Shown here piece after piece: positions 25,983-36,962 of a stretch of DNA of 64,000 bases (its first letter is position 1; the number at the start of each line of letters is the position of its first letter). The DNA is from PALSA-612 sp963773055 (GTDB taxonomy: Bacteria; Actinomycetota; Thermoleophilia; Gaiellales; Gaiellaceae), in NCBI GenBank assembly GCA_963773055.1, contig CAVYZL010000003.1, positions 310,001 through 374,000 of the forward strand, in the 5' to 3' direction. A program made the position numbers and the translations under genes. The notes under the pieces are model-generated. The model did not search any database. It worked only from the letters and a program-made list of their open reading frames with translations, and was not told the DNA's origin.

Positions 25983-27248
25983 ATGGCGATCTCCGAGCAA
26001 AGAGGAGCTCCGATCTATCAGGGAACGCGAATCCCCTCGCCGATCCCGACCGTGCTCGAGGTGCCGAGAGACGTCCCGCCCAGCTCGGACATCCTCGAGA
26101 TCAACTTCGGCCCGAACCATCCCTCGACGCACGGCGTGCTGCGACTCGTCGTCTCGCTCGACGGCGAGCGGGTTGTCGGTGTCCGTGCCGTCATCGGCTA
26201 CCTCCACACCGGGTTCGAGAAGTCGATGGAGCAGAAGACGTGGTGGAAGGCGATCCCGTACGCGCCGCGGATGGACTACCTCGCGTTCCAGGCGAACGAG
26301 CTCGCGTTCGTCCAGGCGGTCGAGAAGATGCTCGGGATCGAGATCCCGCCGAAGGCGGTCTGGATGCGGACGCTGCTCCTCGAGCTGAACCGGATCCACT
26401 CCCACCTCGTCTGGCTCGGGACGTCCGCGCTCGAGCTGGGAGCGATCTCGCCCTTCTGGTACACGTTCCGCGAGCGAGACCGGATCCTCGACCTGTTCGA
26501 GCTCGTGACCGGAGTGCGCATGCACACGCGCTACTTCCAGGTCGGCGGCCTTTCCGACGACATCCCGCCGGGGTTCTTCCCGCAGTGCGAGGAGTTCTGC
26601 CGCGTGATGCCCGGCGCCGTCGACCAGTACGAGGCGATGCTCGACCAGAACGAGATCTGGCTGGCGCGCACGAAGGGCGTCGGCCTGCTCTCCGCCGACG
26701 ACGCGATCGCGCTCGGCCAGTCAGGCCCCGTGCTACGCGGCTCGGGCGTCGACTGGGACCTGCGGAAAGCAGCGCCGTATCTCGCGTACGGTGACGTCGA
26801 GTTCGACGTCCCCGTGAAGGAGAACGGCGACGTCTGGGATCGCTACAAGGTTCACATGGACGAGATGCGCGAGTCGGTGCGCATCGTCGAGCAGACCCTC
26901 GAGGGCATGCCGCCCGGCGCGTGGATCGCTGACGACCGGAAGGTCGTGCTGCCGCCGCGCGAGGAGCTGCACACGTCGATGGAGTCCCTGATCCACCACT
27001 TCAAGCTCGTCACCGAGGGCTTCCGCGTGCCCGAGGGCGAGGTGTACGTGGCCGTCGAGTCACCGCGCGGCGAGCTCGGCTGCTACATCTGCTCGGACGG
27101 TGGCTCGAGGCCCTGGCGCGTCCGCTTCCGCGCGCCGAGCTTCGTCGCGCTCGAGGCGACGGCGACGTGCATGTCGGACGCGCTCGTCGCGGACATGATC
27201 GCCGTCGTCGGCTCCCTCGACACGGTCATGGGCGAGGTGGATAGATGA
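25983..27248 (+). CDS. nuoD: NADH-quinone oxidoreductase subunit D
   Basis: Quinone-site subunit of complex I related to the hydrogenase large subunit. 421 residues. Markers: INFGPNHPSTHGVLRL (quinone-site His and loop), GYLHTGFEKSMEQKTWWK, ELNRIHSHLVWLG and the C-terminal RAPSF. Starts at the ATG at 25983, 5 bases after nuoC. The stop overlaps the nuoE ATG (ATGA). Confidence 0.97.
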   Translation: MAISEQRGAPIYQGTRIPSPIPTVLEVPRDVPPSSDILEINFGPNHPSTHGVLRLVVSLDGERVVGVRAVIGYLHTGFEKSMEQKTWWKAIPYAPRMDYLAFQANELAFVQAVEKMLGIEIPPKAVWMRTLLLELNRIHSHLVWLGTSALELGAISPFWYTFRERDRILDLFELVTGVRMHTRYFQVGGLSDDIPPGFFPQCEEFCRVMPGAVDQYEAMLDQNEIWLARTKGVGLLSADDAIALGQSGPVLRGSGVDWDLRKAAPYLAYGDVEFDVPVKENGDVWDRYKVHMDEMRESVRIVEQTLEGMPPGAWIADDRKVVLPPREELHTSMESLIHHFKLVTEGFRVPEGEVYVAVESPRGELGCYICSDGGSRPWRVRFRAPSFVALEATATCMSDALVADMIAVVGSLDTVMGEVDR

Positions 27249-27698
27249 CGTTGGCGACGGAGATCAAGGACGTCGCCGCGACGTACCCCGACCGGCAGTC
27301 GGCCGTGCTCCCGGCGCTCCGGCTCGCGCAGGAGCGCTACGGCTGGCTGTCGCCGGAGGCGCTCAAGGACGTGGCCGACGCGCTCGACTACACGCCTGCG
27401 TACTGCCTTTCCGTCGCCTCGTTCTACGACATGTTCAACCTCGAGCCGGTCGGGCGGCACATGGTCGAGGTCTGCACGAACATCTCGTGCGCGCTGTCGG
27501 GCGCGCAGCAGGTGCTCGAGGCGTTCGAGTCCGAGCTCAGTTGCCGCGCAGGCGAGACGACCGAGGACGGCGAGGTGACGCTCCGCACGATCGAGTGCCT
27601 CGGAGGGTGCGGCTGGGCGACCGTTGTCGCAGTCGACCACTCCTACCGCCTCCACGTCCAGGCGGGCGACGTGCCCGCGATCGTCGAGGAGCTGCGCG

Positions 27699-27709
<11 letters not shown>
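27245..27709 (+). CDS. nuoE: NADH-quinone oxidoreductase subunit E
   Basis: 24-kDa-type subunit with a thioredoxin-like fold and 2Fe-2S cluster N1a. Cluster ligands: CTNISC (C-x4-C) and CLGGCG (C-x3-C) about 40 residues later. The N-terminal helical region (LPALRLAQERYGWLSPEALKDVADAL) is standard. 154 residues. It overlaps nuoF by 11 bases. Confidence 0.96.
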
Positions 27710-29044
<1,335 letters not shown>

Positions 29045-29048
<4 letters not shown>

Positions 29049-31240
29049 GCGCGCCGGAGATGGTCACCCTCACGATCGACGAGATCGAGATCTCGGTGCC
29101 GAAGGGGACCGGGCTCGTCGAAGCGGCTGCGCTGGCGGGCGTCGAGATCCCGATCTTCTGCTACGAGCCGCGGCTCGGGCCACCGGTGGGCGCCTGCCGC
29201 ATGTGCCTGTGCGAGGTCGCTCCCGGCCCACCGAAGCCCCAGGCCGCCTGCACGCTCACGGCCGCGGACGGGATGGCCGTGAAGACGGCGCACACGTCGG
29301 CGATGGCGGCAGAGGCCCAGAACGCGACGCTCGAGTTCATCCTCGTCAACCACCCGCTCGACTGCCCCGTCTGCGACAAGGGCGGCGAATGCCCGCTCCA
29401 GGACCTGACGTTCCGCTACGGGCCAGGCTCGACGCGGATGACGTTCGACAAGCGGACGTTCGACAAGCCGATCCCGATCTCGCCGACGATCGCGCTCGAC
29501 CGCGAGCGCTGCATCCTCTGCTACCGCTGCACGCGCTTCTCCGAGGACATCGCGGAGGACGGCCAGCTGATCGCGCGGAACCGCGGCGCGCAGTCCCTGA
29601 TCGCCACATTCGAGGACGAGGCGTACCGCGCGCCGTTCTCCGGCAACGTGATCGAGCTGTGCCCGGTCGGTGCGCTGACCTCGACCCAGTACCGTTTCGA
29701 GGCGCGGCCGTGGGAGATCCAGAACGTCCCCACGGTCTGCGGCCTCTGCCCGGCCGGTTGCAACACGAGCGCCACGATCCGCGAGGGAAAGGTGCGGCGG
29801 ATCCTCAGCCGCAACCACCCGGAGGTCGACGAGGGCTGGATCTGCGACCGCGGTCGCTTCACCTATCCCGCGCTCTACGCACCCGACCGCGTGACGGCGC
29901 CGATGAAGCGCGTCGAGGGCGCCTGGCGCTTCGACGACGTGTCGTGGGGCGAGGCGTTCGACGAGCTCGAGCGGCTTGCCAAGCGTGCCGGCGATGCGAT
30001 CGTGCTCGCGCTCTCGGGCTCGGAGACGGTCGAGGTGGCGTACGCGCTTTCCAGGCTCGTGCGTGGGGCGTTCGGGTCGCACCACGTCGTCCTGCCCGAA
30101 GAGGTGAGCCCCGAGCTCGACGCGTACCGCGCCCCGCTCTCTTCGATCCGCGACGCCGAGCTCGTCGTCGTGATCGGTGACGACCCGGTCGTCGAGCGAG
30201 CGCCGGTCGTCGACCTGTGGATCCGCGCCGCGCGCCGAAACGGCGCGGAGATCGTCACCCTCGGCCCCGCCGGCACGAGCCCACGGCCGCCGGGAGATGG
30301 CGCCGCGGTCGCGCACGAGCTGGCCGACCGGCGGACTGCGCTCGGCAAGCGTCTGCACTCGGCCGAGCGCGCGGCGATCGTCTGGTCGGGCCCGGGCGGC
30401 CACGGCGGGGCCGAGCTGGCACGGCTTGCTCATGCCTGCGGCTTCCACGAGAAGGAGGGCTGCGGCGCTTTCTACCTCCCGGCGACCGCGAACGGCCGCG
30501 CTGTCGCGGAGGCCTGGGCGGCCGCCGGCGAAGGTGAGGCCAGCCCGCTCGACCACGTCGGCCTGCTGATCGTCTCTGGCGAGGAAGCGGTCGCCGATCC
30601 CGCCGTGCGGGCGCTCGCGGAGCGGGCCGACGCCGTCGTCGCCGTGACGATGTTCTCCGACGACGTGCGTGGCTGGACGCAGCTCGTGCTCCCCGGCACC
30701 CATGCGCTCGAGCGGGACGGGACGATGGTCAACCTCGAGGGCCGGGCACAGCGGACGCGCCGCGCGAGCAACCCGCCGGGACGCGACGACCTCGACTGGA
30801 TCGCGGAGCTCGCAGGGCGCTACGGCATCGACACGAGACCAGCGGCAGGCCTCCCGCTGGTCACCGGCGGGGCGCGTGCCGCGCTTCCTTCACCGCCGGC
30901 CGCCACCGCGCCGCCCGGGCGCGGCGAGCAGGTGGCGGCGCTCGCACCTGCGGTCGCGCCGAAGCTCCGCCTCCACCGCTACCGCCCCCTCTTCTCCGGC
31001 GCGCTCGTCGAGCGCGTGCCCCAGCTCGCGTTCCAGCGTCCCGAGGCGGTGATCGAGCTGTCGCCCGAGGACGCGAGCCGCCGCTCGGTCGGAAACGGCG
31101 ACACGGTGACCGTGCTCGCGAACGGCACGTCGATCGAGCTCCGCGCGCGTATCAACCGGCGTCTCGTCGACGGCGCCGCACGCGCAGCAGAGGAGCACGT
31201 TCGCAATCTGCCCGGCGACCTCGTGGAGGTGCGGCCGTGA
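29045..31240 (+). CDS. nuoG: NADH-quinone oxidoreductase subunit G
   Basis: Largest peripheral subunit, 731 residues. N-terminal 2Fe-2S ligands (PIFCYEPRLGPPVGACRMCLCEV and AACTL), then HPLDCPVCDKGGECPLQD and two further cluster motifs RCILCYRCTRF and ELCPVGAL. A C-x2-C-x3-C-x27-C set (CGLCPAGC, then WICDRG) matches the ligands of the extra cluster N7. The rest is a degenerate molybdopterin-oxidoreductase domain that does not bind Mo. GTG at 29045 overlaps nuoF's stop and its own TGA overlaps nuoH's GTG. Confidence 0.96.
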
Positions 31241-32226
31241 TCACGTGGCAGGTCTTGATCTATCTCGTCGAAGCGTTCCTCGTGCTCAACGTCCTCCTCC
31301 TCTCGTTCGCGTACACGACGCTGCTCGAGCGGAAGGTGCTCGGCCGCATGCAGCTCCGCTACGGGCCGAATCGCGCTGGGCCGTTCGGGCTGCTCCAGCC
31401 GATCGCCGACCTGATCAAGCTGGTCCGAAAGGAGGCGTTCTTCCCGCGCAAGGTCGAGGCGCTGCCGTACATCGTCGCGCCGGCCTTCTCCGCCTTCACA
31501 GCCCTGCTCGCGTTCAGCGTGATCCCGTTCGGCGCCGGCTGGGACGTCGACGGCTACAGGATCAACGGCGCCGTCGCCGAGGTGCCGATCGGGCTGATCG
31601 TGATCTTCGCCCTCGGCTCGATCGGGGTGTACGGGTTCATCGTCGGCGGCTGGGCTTCCGACTCGAAGTTCTCCCTGCTCGGCTCGATGCGCACGTGCGC
31701 GCAGCTCGTCTCGTACGAGGTGTCGCTGTCCCTGTCCGTGATCGGCGTGATCATGATCGCGCGCTCGCTCGACCTGTCCGCGATCGTCGGCAAGCAGATC
31801 GACACGATCTGGTTCGTCGTCCCGCAGCTCGTCGGCTTTCTCGTCTTCTTCATCGCCGCCGTCGCCGAGACGGCGCGTGCGCCCTTCGACCTGACCGAGG
31901 CCGACTCGGAGATCGTCGCCGGCTACCACACCGAGTACAGCGGCATGCGCTGGGGCCTGTTCCAGATGGCCGAGTACGTGAACATGATCGTCCTCTGCGC
32001 CCTCGCCGTGACACTGTTCTTCGGCGGCTTCGACGGGCCCTGGGAGCCGCTCGGCCCGCTCTGGTTCGTGATCAAGCTGTTTCTCGCGATCACGGTGTTC
32101 ATCTGGATCCGCGCCTCCGTGCCGCGCCTTCGCTACGACCAGCTAATGCGCTTCGGGTGGAAGGTGCTGCTCCCGATCGCGACCTTGAACGCCGTCGTCA
32201 CGGCGGCCGTGGTGGTGGCGACCTGA
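31237..32226 (+). CDS. nuoH: NADH-quinone oxidoreductase subunit H
   Basis: Membrane subunit lining the quinone entry channel. 329 residues, about eight helices. Markers: LLERKVLGRMQLRYGPNRAGPFGLLQPIADLIKL and ETARAPFDLTEADSEIVAGYHTEYSGMRW, both strictly family-typical, including the acidic quinone loop. GTG at 31237 overlaps the nuoG stop. Its TGA shares one base with the nuoI ATG (TGATG). Confidence 0.97.
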   Translation: MITWQVLIYLVEAFLVLNVLLLSFAYTTLLERKVLGRMQLRYGPNRAGPFGLLQPIADLIKLVRKEAFFPRKVEALPYIVAPAFSAFTALLAFSVIPFGAGWDVDGYRINGAVAEVPIGLIVIFALGSIGVYGFIVGGWASDSKFSLLGSMRTCAQLVSYEVSLSLSVIGVIMIARSLDLSAIVGKQIDTIWFVVPQLVGFLVFFIAAVAETARAPFDLTEADSEIVAGYHTEYSGMRWGLFQMAEYVNMIVLCALAVTLFFGGFDGPWEPLGPLWFVIKLFLAITVFIWIRASVPRLRYDQLMRFGWKVLLPIATLNAVVTAAVVVAT

Positions 32227-32720
32227 TGCCGAGACCGCTGTCGACGTTCAAGGGGTTCGGCGTCACGTTCCGTCAGCTGTTCAAGAAGCCGATCACCGTC
32301 CAGTACCCCGAGGTCGTGCGGCCTGTCTACCCACGCTTCCGCGGCCGGCATCGCCTTCACCGCCACGAGAACGGGCTCGAGAAGTGCGTCGGCTGCTCGC
32401 TCTGTGCGGCGGCCTGCCCGTCGGACTGCATCCGCGTCGTGGCGGCCGAGAACGAGCCGGGGAACCGCGTCTCGGCCGGCGAGCGGTACGCGCGCATCTA
32501 CGAGATCAACATGAGCCGCTGCATCTTCTGCGGCTACTGCGAGCTCGCGTGCCCGTTCGACGCGATCACGCTCGGCACGGAGTACGAGATCTCCGAGTAC
32601 TCGCGCGAGGATCTGATCTACACGAAGGACATCCTGCTCCAGCCCCCGGTGAAGACTGTCCCCGTCGCCGATCCCGCCGAGTACGACACGCCCGATCCCT
32701 TCTACAAGACGCGCTCGTGA
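32226..32720 (+). CDS. nuoI: NADH-quinone oxidoreductase subunit I
   Basis: Ferredoxin-like subunit with two 4Fe-4S clusters (N6a, N6b): CVGCSLCAAACPSDC and CIFCGYCELACPFDA. 164 residues. N-terminal amphipathic helix FKGFGVTFRQLFKKPIT anchors it to the membrane arm. ATG at 32226 overlaps the nuoH stop by one base. Confidence 0.97.
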   Translation: MPRPLSTFKGFGVTFRQLFKKPITVQYPEVVRPVYPRFRGRHRLHRHENGLEKCVGCSLCAAACPSDCIRVVAAENEPGNRVSAGERYARIYEINMSRCIFCGYCELACPFDAITLGTEYEISEYSREDLIYTKDILLQPPVKTVPVADPAEYDTPDPFYKTRS

Positions 32721-32733
32721 GCGGAGGGCTCTC

Positions 32734-33298
32734 ATGAGCGGGGGCCTGCTCGCGACCTCGGCGTCCGACGTCCTCGTCTGGATCGTCTGGATCGTCGCTG
32801 CAGCCGCCTGCCTCGCATCCGGGGTCGCCGTCGTCAGCTTCGCGAACCCCTTCTACTCCGCTCTCGCCCTGATCGGGAACCTTGCGTCGCTCGCGGTGCT
32901 CTTCCTGCTCCTGTCCGCGGAGTTCGTGGCCGCTGCGCAGGTCCTGATCTACGCGGGCGCGATCGTCGTCATGTTCCTGTTCGTGATCGCCTATCTCGGC
33001 GGCCGCGCCGACACGCCGTGGCGTGGCGGGCCGGCGTGGCAGGCGATCGCGGCCGTCGTCGCAGCGTTCGCGATCCTCGTCGAGGTCGTCGTCGTGATCG
33101 GCATCCAGGCCGGCGGCGAGCCTGCCCGAGGCGAGCGACGTCAGCGGCGCCTTCGGTAGCCCGGCCGCGATCGGCGAGCTCTTCCTCACCGACCACCTGC
33201 TCGCCTTCGAGGTGACGTCGGTCGTGCTGCTCGTCGCGGCCGTCGGCGGCGTCATCCTCGGCAGCCACGCGCGCCGCGCCGACGAGGGAGAGGTCTAG
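32734..33298 (+). CDS. nuoJ: NADH-quinone oxidoreductase subunit J, one frame break
   Basis: Membrane subunit with five helices. The first four are in one frame (SGVAVVSFANPFYSALALIGNLASLAVLFLLL, AQVLIYAGAIVVMFLFVI, TPWRGGPAWQ and the next helix). Near 33118 the frame shifts by +1 (ARG in one frame, LPEASDVSG in the next). The second frame supplies GELFLTDHLLAFEVTSVVLLVAAVGGVILG, the last helix, and ends TAG at 33296-33298. One extra C in GAGCCTG would explain it. The stop overlaps the nuoK GTG by one base. Confidence 0.9.
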
Positions 33299-33606
33299 TG
33301 CTCGGGCCCGGCGTTGGCTGGTATCTGGGTGTCGCGGGCGCCCTGTTCACGATCGGGGCGCTCGGCGTGCTCCTACGCCGCAGCCCGCTGATCGTCCTCC
33401 TCTCGCTCGAGCTGATGCTGAACGCGGCCAACCTGACGCTGATCGCCTTCGCGCGCCAGCACGGCTCGCTCGACGGGCAGATCTTCGCGCTCGCCGTGAT
33501 GGCCGTCGCCGCATCCGAGGTCGTCGTCGGCCTCGGGCTGATCGTCGCCATGGCGAAGCGTCAGCTCGCGCTCGACACCGACCGCCTGACCTCGCTCCAC
33601 GGGTGA
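33298..33606 (+). CDS. nuoK: NADH-quinone oxidoreductase subunit K
   Basis: MrpC-like three-helix membrane subunit, 102 residues. Features: GVLLRRSPLIVLLSLELMLNAANLTLIAFAR (conserved Glu in the second helix) and VMAVAASEVVVGLGLIVAM with the second conserved Glu, both part of the proton path. GTG at 33298 overlaps the nuoJ stop by one base. Confidence 0.96.
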   Translation: MLGPGVGWYLGVAGALFTIGALGVLLRRSPLIVLLSLELMLNAANLTLIAFARQHGSLDGQIFALAVMAVAASEVVVGLGLIVAMAKRQLALDTDRLTSLHG

Positions 33607-33610
33607 GCAG

Positions 33611-35488
33611 GTGATCCCCGCCGCCTGGATCTGCCTCGTCCTACCGCTCGCGAGCGCGGTGCTGATCACGCTGCTCGGCACATCGGTCCCGCGGCGGGCG
33701 GCCGCGCTGATCGCGACGGTGTCCGTCGCAGCGTCGTTCGTCGCCGCGCTCGTCGCCTTCCTCGAGATGCTGTCCCGCCCCGTCGCCCTCCGCGGCGAGT
33801 CGTCGACCGCATGGAGCTGGCTGACGGCCGGGAACCTCGACTTCGGGCTCACGTTGTACATCGACCAGCTCGCGGTCTTCATGATGCTGATAGTCGCCGG
33901 CGTCGGCGCTCTGATCGTCGCGTACTCGATCGGCTACATGGATGCGGTCGACGAGGAGCGCCGCTTCTTCGCGTACATGTCGCTGTTCGTCTTCTCGATG
34001 CTCCTGCTCGTCGAGAGCGGCAACCTCCTGATGCTGCTCGCGGCGTGGGGCCTCGTCGGGCTCTCCTCGTACCTCCTGATCGGGTTCGAGCACGAGCGGC
34101 CAGCCGCGATCGCAGCGGCGAAGAAAGCGTTCATCGTCAACGCGTTCGGCGACGCGACGTTTGCCCTCGCGCTGTTCCTCCTCGTCCAGCAGACGGGGAC
34201 GCTCGACTACGTCCCGGCGTTCGCACAGGCGTCGACCCTGTCGCCGACGGTCGCGACGCTCATCGCGCTCGGGCTGCTCGGCGGCGCGGTCGCGAAGTCG
34301 GCCCAGTTGCCGCTCCACACATGGCTCCCCGATGCAATGGAGGGCCCGACACCGGTCTCTGCCCTGATCCATGCGGCGACGATGGTCGTTGCCGGCGTCT
34401 ACCTCGTGTTCCGCGCAGCGCCGATCTTCGAGGCGGCGCCCGAGGTGCAGGACACCGTCGCCGTGCTCGGCGCCGTCACGCTCGTCGTCGCCGGGCTGAT
34501 CGCGCTCGTCCAGACGGACATCAAGCGCGTGATCGCGTACTCGACGATGTCGCAGATCGGCTACATGTTCGTCGCCGTCGGCATCGGCGCCTACGCGACC
34601 GGCATGTTCCACCTGCTGACGCACGCGTTCTTCAAGGCGCTCCTGTTCCTCGCCGCCGGAATCCTGATCCACGCGCTCGCAGGGGAGCAGGACTTGCGGC
34701 AGATGGGCGGCCTTCGCCGGCTGATGCCGTTCACGTACGGCGCGTTCCTCATCGGCGCGCTCGCGCTCGTCGGCGTGCCGCCGTTCTCGGGCTTCTTCTC
34801 GAAGGACCCGATCCTCGCCAACGCGCTCGACGATGGGAACCTCGGCTATGTCCTTTTCGGGCTCGCGGCCTTCGGCGCCTTCCTCACCGGCCTCTACACG
34901 TTCCGGATGATCTTCCTCGCCTTCGGCGGCGAGCCGACCGAGGAGCTCCGCGCGCGCTATCACCCGCACGGCGGCAAGGAGGGCCCGTACTCGATGGTCT
35001 TCGTCGTCTCCGTCCTCAGCGTCCTCGCGGCCGTCGCCGGCTTCCTCCAGTTCACCCCCTACTGGGACCCGGTCGACACGTTCCTCGACCCGGTCGCCGC
35101 GCCGCTGACCGACCCGACGCGCCGGATGGAGGCGGTCGCGAGCGTCGTTGTGGTCTGCCTGGGGCTCGCCGGCGTCCTCGTCGCCTGGCTCCTGTACTCG
35201 GCGCGCAGGATGCAGGTGCCGCGGCCGTGGCGCGCGCTCGAGCACAAGCTCTACTTCGACGAGCTGTACAACGCGGTCTTCTACCGCCCGGCGGTCGCGA
35301 CGTCGAAGATCCTCTACGCACTCGTCGAGGGGCCCCTCGTCGGCGGCTCGCTCTCGGGCATCGGCGACGGAACGAGCCAGCTCGCCAGGTGGGTGCGGGC
35401 GCTCCAGACCGGGGTCGTGCGGACGTACGTGCTCGGCGTGGCGGCCGGCTTCGCGATCCTCGTCCTCGTCTTCGTGGCGGTGCGCTGA
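33611..35488 (+). CDS. nuoL: NADH-quinone oxidoreductase subunit L
   Basis: Antiporter-like proton-pumping subunit, 625 residues with about 15 helices and the long C-terminal lateral helix region. Markers: DQLAVFMMLIVAGVGALIVAYSIGYM, AKSAQLPLHTWLPDAMEGPTPVSALIHAATMV and FKALLFLAAGILIHAL; the conserved Lys and Glu residues of the half-channels lie in these. GTG at 33611 follows nuoK after 4 bases. Confidence 0.96.
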   Translation: MIPAAWICLVLPLASAVLITLLGTSVPRRAAALIATVSVAASFVAALVAFLEMLSRPVALRGESSTAWSWLTAGNLDFGLTLYIDQLAVFMMLIVAGVGALIVAYSIGYMDAVDEERRFFAYMSLFVFSMLLLVESGNLLMLLAAWGLVGLSSYLLIGFEHERPAAIAAAKKAFIVNAFGDATFALALFLLVQQTGTLDYVPAFAQASTLSPTVATLIALGLLGGAVAKSAQLPLHTWLPDAMEGPTPVSALIHAATMVVAGVYLVFRAAPIFEAAPEVQDTVAVLGAVTLVVAGLIALVQTDIKRVIAYSTMSQIGYMFVAVGIGAYATGMFHLLTHAFFKALLFLAAGILIHALAGEQDLRQMGGLRRLMPFTYGAFLIGALALVGVPPFSGFFSKDPILANALDDGNLGYVLFGLAAFGAFLTGLYTFRMIFLAFGGEPTEELRARYHPHGGKEGPYSMVFVVSVLSVLAAVAGFLQFTPYWDPVDTFLDPVAAPLTDPTRRMEAVASVVVVCLGLAGVLVAWLLYSARRMQVPRPWRALEHKLYFDELYNAVFYRPAVATSKILYALVEGPLVGGSLSGIGDGTSQLARWVRALQTGVVRTYVLGVAAGFAILVLVFVAVR

Positions 35489-35489
35489 C

Positions 35490-36962
35490 GTGGCCCACGG
35501 CTGGCTCACCGACACCCTGATCCTGCTGCCGATCGGCGCGGCGATCGCGCTCTGGATTCTGCCGTGGCCGCGGCTCGCGACCGCGTTGATCGCCGTCGCC
35601 GTCAGCCTCGCCGAGGTCGGATTCTGGGTCTACGGTCTCGTGCAGTTCGACTTCTCGAAGGCGACGGGCAGCCCCCAGTTCGATGACACCGCGACGTGGT
35701 TCGGCGACCTCGGCATCTCGTACCACGTCGGTTTCATCGGCATCGGCCTGTGGCTCGCCGGCCTGACCGTCGTCGTGCAGGCGGCGGCGATCGTCTACGC
35801 CGTCCGCGTCGGCAGAGAGCGTCCGCGCGCGTACTTCGGCCTGATGCTGCTCCTGACGGGGGCGATCGTCGGCGTCTTCGCCGCACAGGACCTCCTCCTC
35901 TTCTACGTCTTCTGGGAGGCGATGCTGATCCCGCTCTACCTCCTTGTCGGCGTCTGGGGAGGCGAAGGGCGGCAGCGCGCTACGCTCGTCTTCTTCATCT
36001 ACACGATGGCGGGCTCGCTGCTGATGCTCGCGTCGATCATCGTCTTCGGCGTCTCGAAAGGGACGTTCGACCTCACGCAACTGAGAACGGAGGGCACGTC
36101 GACCTGGCTGTTCCTCGGCTTCGTCGCGGCCTTCGCCGTCAAGGCGCCGCTCTTCCCGTTCCACGGCTGGCTGCGCGACGCGTACAGCCAGGCGCCCGCG
36201 GAGGTGGCCGGCGTTCTGTCGGGCGTCGTGTCGAAAGCCGCCGCCTACGGTTTTCTCTACATCGCGATCGTCCTGTTCCCCGGCCCGGCGGCCGACCTTC
36301 GCGTGCCGATCCTCGCATTCGCCGCGATCGGCCTCGTCTACGGCTCGCTGCTCGCGTTCCGTGCGGGAGACATCCGAGGCGTCATCGCGTACTCGAGCCT
36401 CGCCCAGCTCGGGCTGATCGTGCTCGGCGTGTTCGCGACAAACGTCGCCGGCTGGAACGGCGCGCTGCTGCAGATGGTCAACCACGGGCTGCTCTCGGCG
36501 ACGCTGTTCATGATCGCCGGCATCGTCGAGCTCCGCACGGGAACCGGCTCGCTCGACCGGCTCGGCGGCATGGCGCGCGGCCGGCCGGCGCTCGCCACGG
36601 TGCTGATGGTGACGGGCGTGATCGCGCTCGCCGTGCCCGGCTCGACGGCGTTCGCCGGTGAGTTCCTGATCCTCAACGGCGTCTTCGTCTCGGGGTGGGG
36701 CTGGGCGGTCGTCGGCGCGATCGCCATCGTCCTCGCCGCCATGTACATGCTGCGGCTGATCTCGGCGGTGCTCCACGAGCGGCAGGGCAGCGCCGTCACG
36801 AGCGACGCCCGCGACCTGCGGCCGGCCGAGCTCGCGCTGCTCGTCCCGCTCGTCGCCTGCCTGCTCGCGCTGTCCGCGTGGCCCGCGGCTATCACGAACC
36901 ACAGCTTCGGCCAGACCGACGAAACGCCGGGCCTCGGCAACATCCTGGAGCCGTTCGAGTGA
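35490..36962 (+). CDS. nuoM: NADH-quinone oxidoreductase subunit M
   Basis: Antiporter-like proton-pumping subunit, 490 residues, about 14 helices. Markers: FYVFWEAMLIPLYLLVGVWGG (conserved Glu), FAVKAPLFPFHGWLRDAYSQAPAEV and DIRGVIAYSSLAQLG. The GTG at 35490 follows the nuoL stop after one base. Its TGA overlaps nuoN's GTG. Confidence 0.96.
   Translation: MAHGWLTDTLILLPIGAAIALWILPWPRLATALIAVAVSLAEVGFWVYGLVQFDFSKATGSPQFDDTATWFGDLGISYHVGFIGIGLWLAGLTVVVQAAAIVYAVRVGRERPRAYFGLMLLLTGAIVGVFAAQDLLLFYVFWEAMLIPLYLLVGVWGGEGRQRATLVFFIYTMAGSLLMLASIIVFGVSKGTFDLTQLRTEGTSTWLFLGFVAAFAVKAPLFPFHGWLRDAYSQAPAEVAGVLSGVVSKAAAYGFLYIAIVLFPGPAADLRVPILAFAAIGLVYGSLLAFRAGDIRGVIAYSSLAQLGLIVLGVFATNVAGWNGALLQMVNHGLLSATLFMIAGIVELRTGTGSLDRLGGMARGRPALATVLMVTGVIALAVPGSTAFAGEFLILNGVFVSGWGWAVVGAIAIVLAAMYMLRLISAVLHERQGSAVTSDARDLRPAELALLVPLVACLLALSAWPAAITNHSFGQTDETPGLGNILEPFE

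Noticed and set aside
33641..35515. 624-residue minus-strand open frame opposite nuoL
   Set aside because: Shadow frame, acidic/Arg-rich composition, no family motif.
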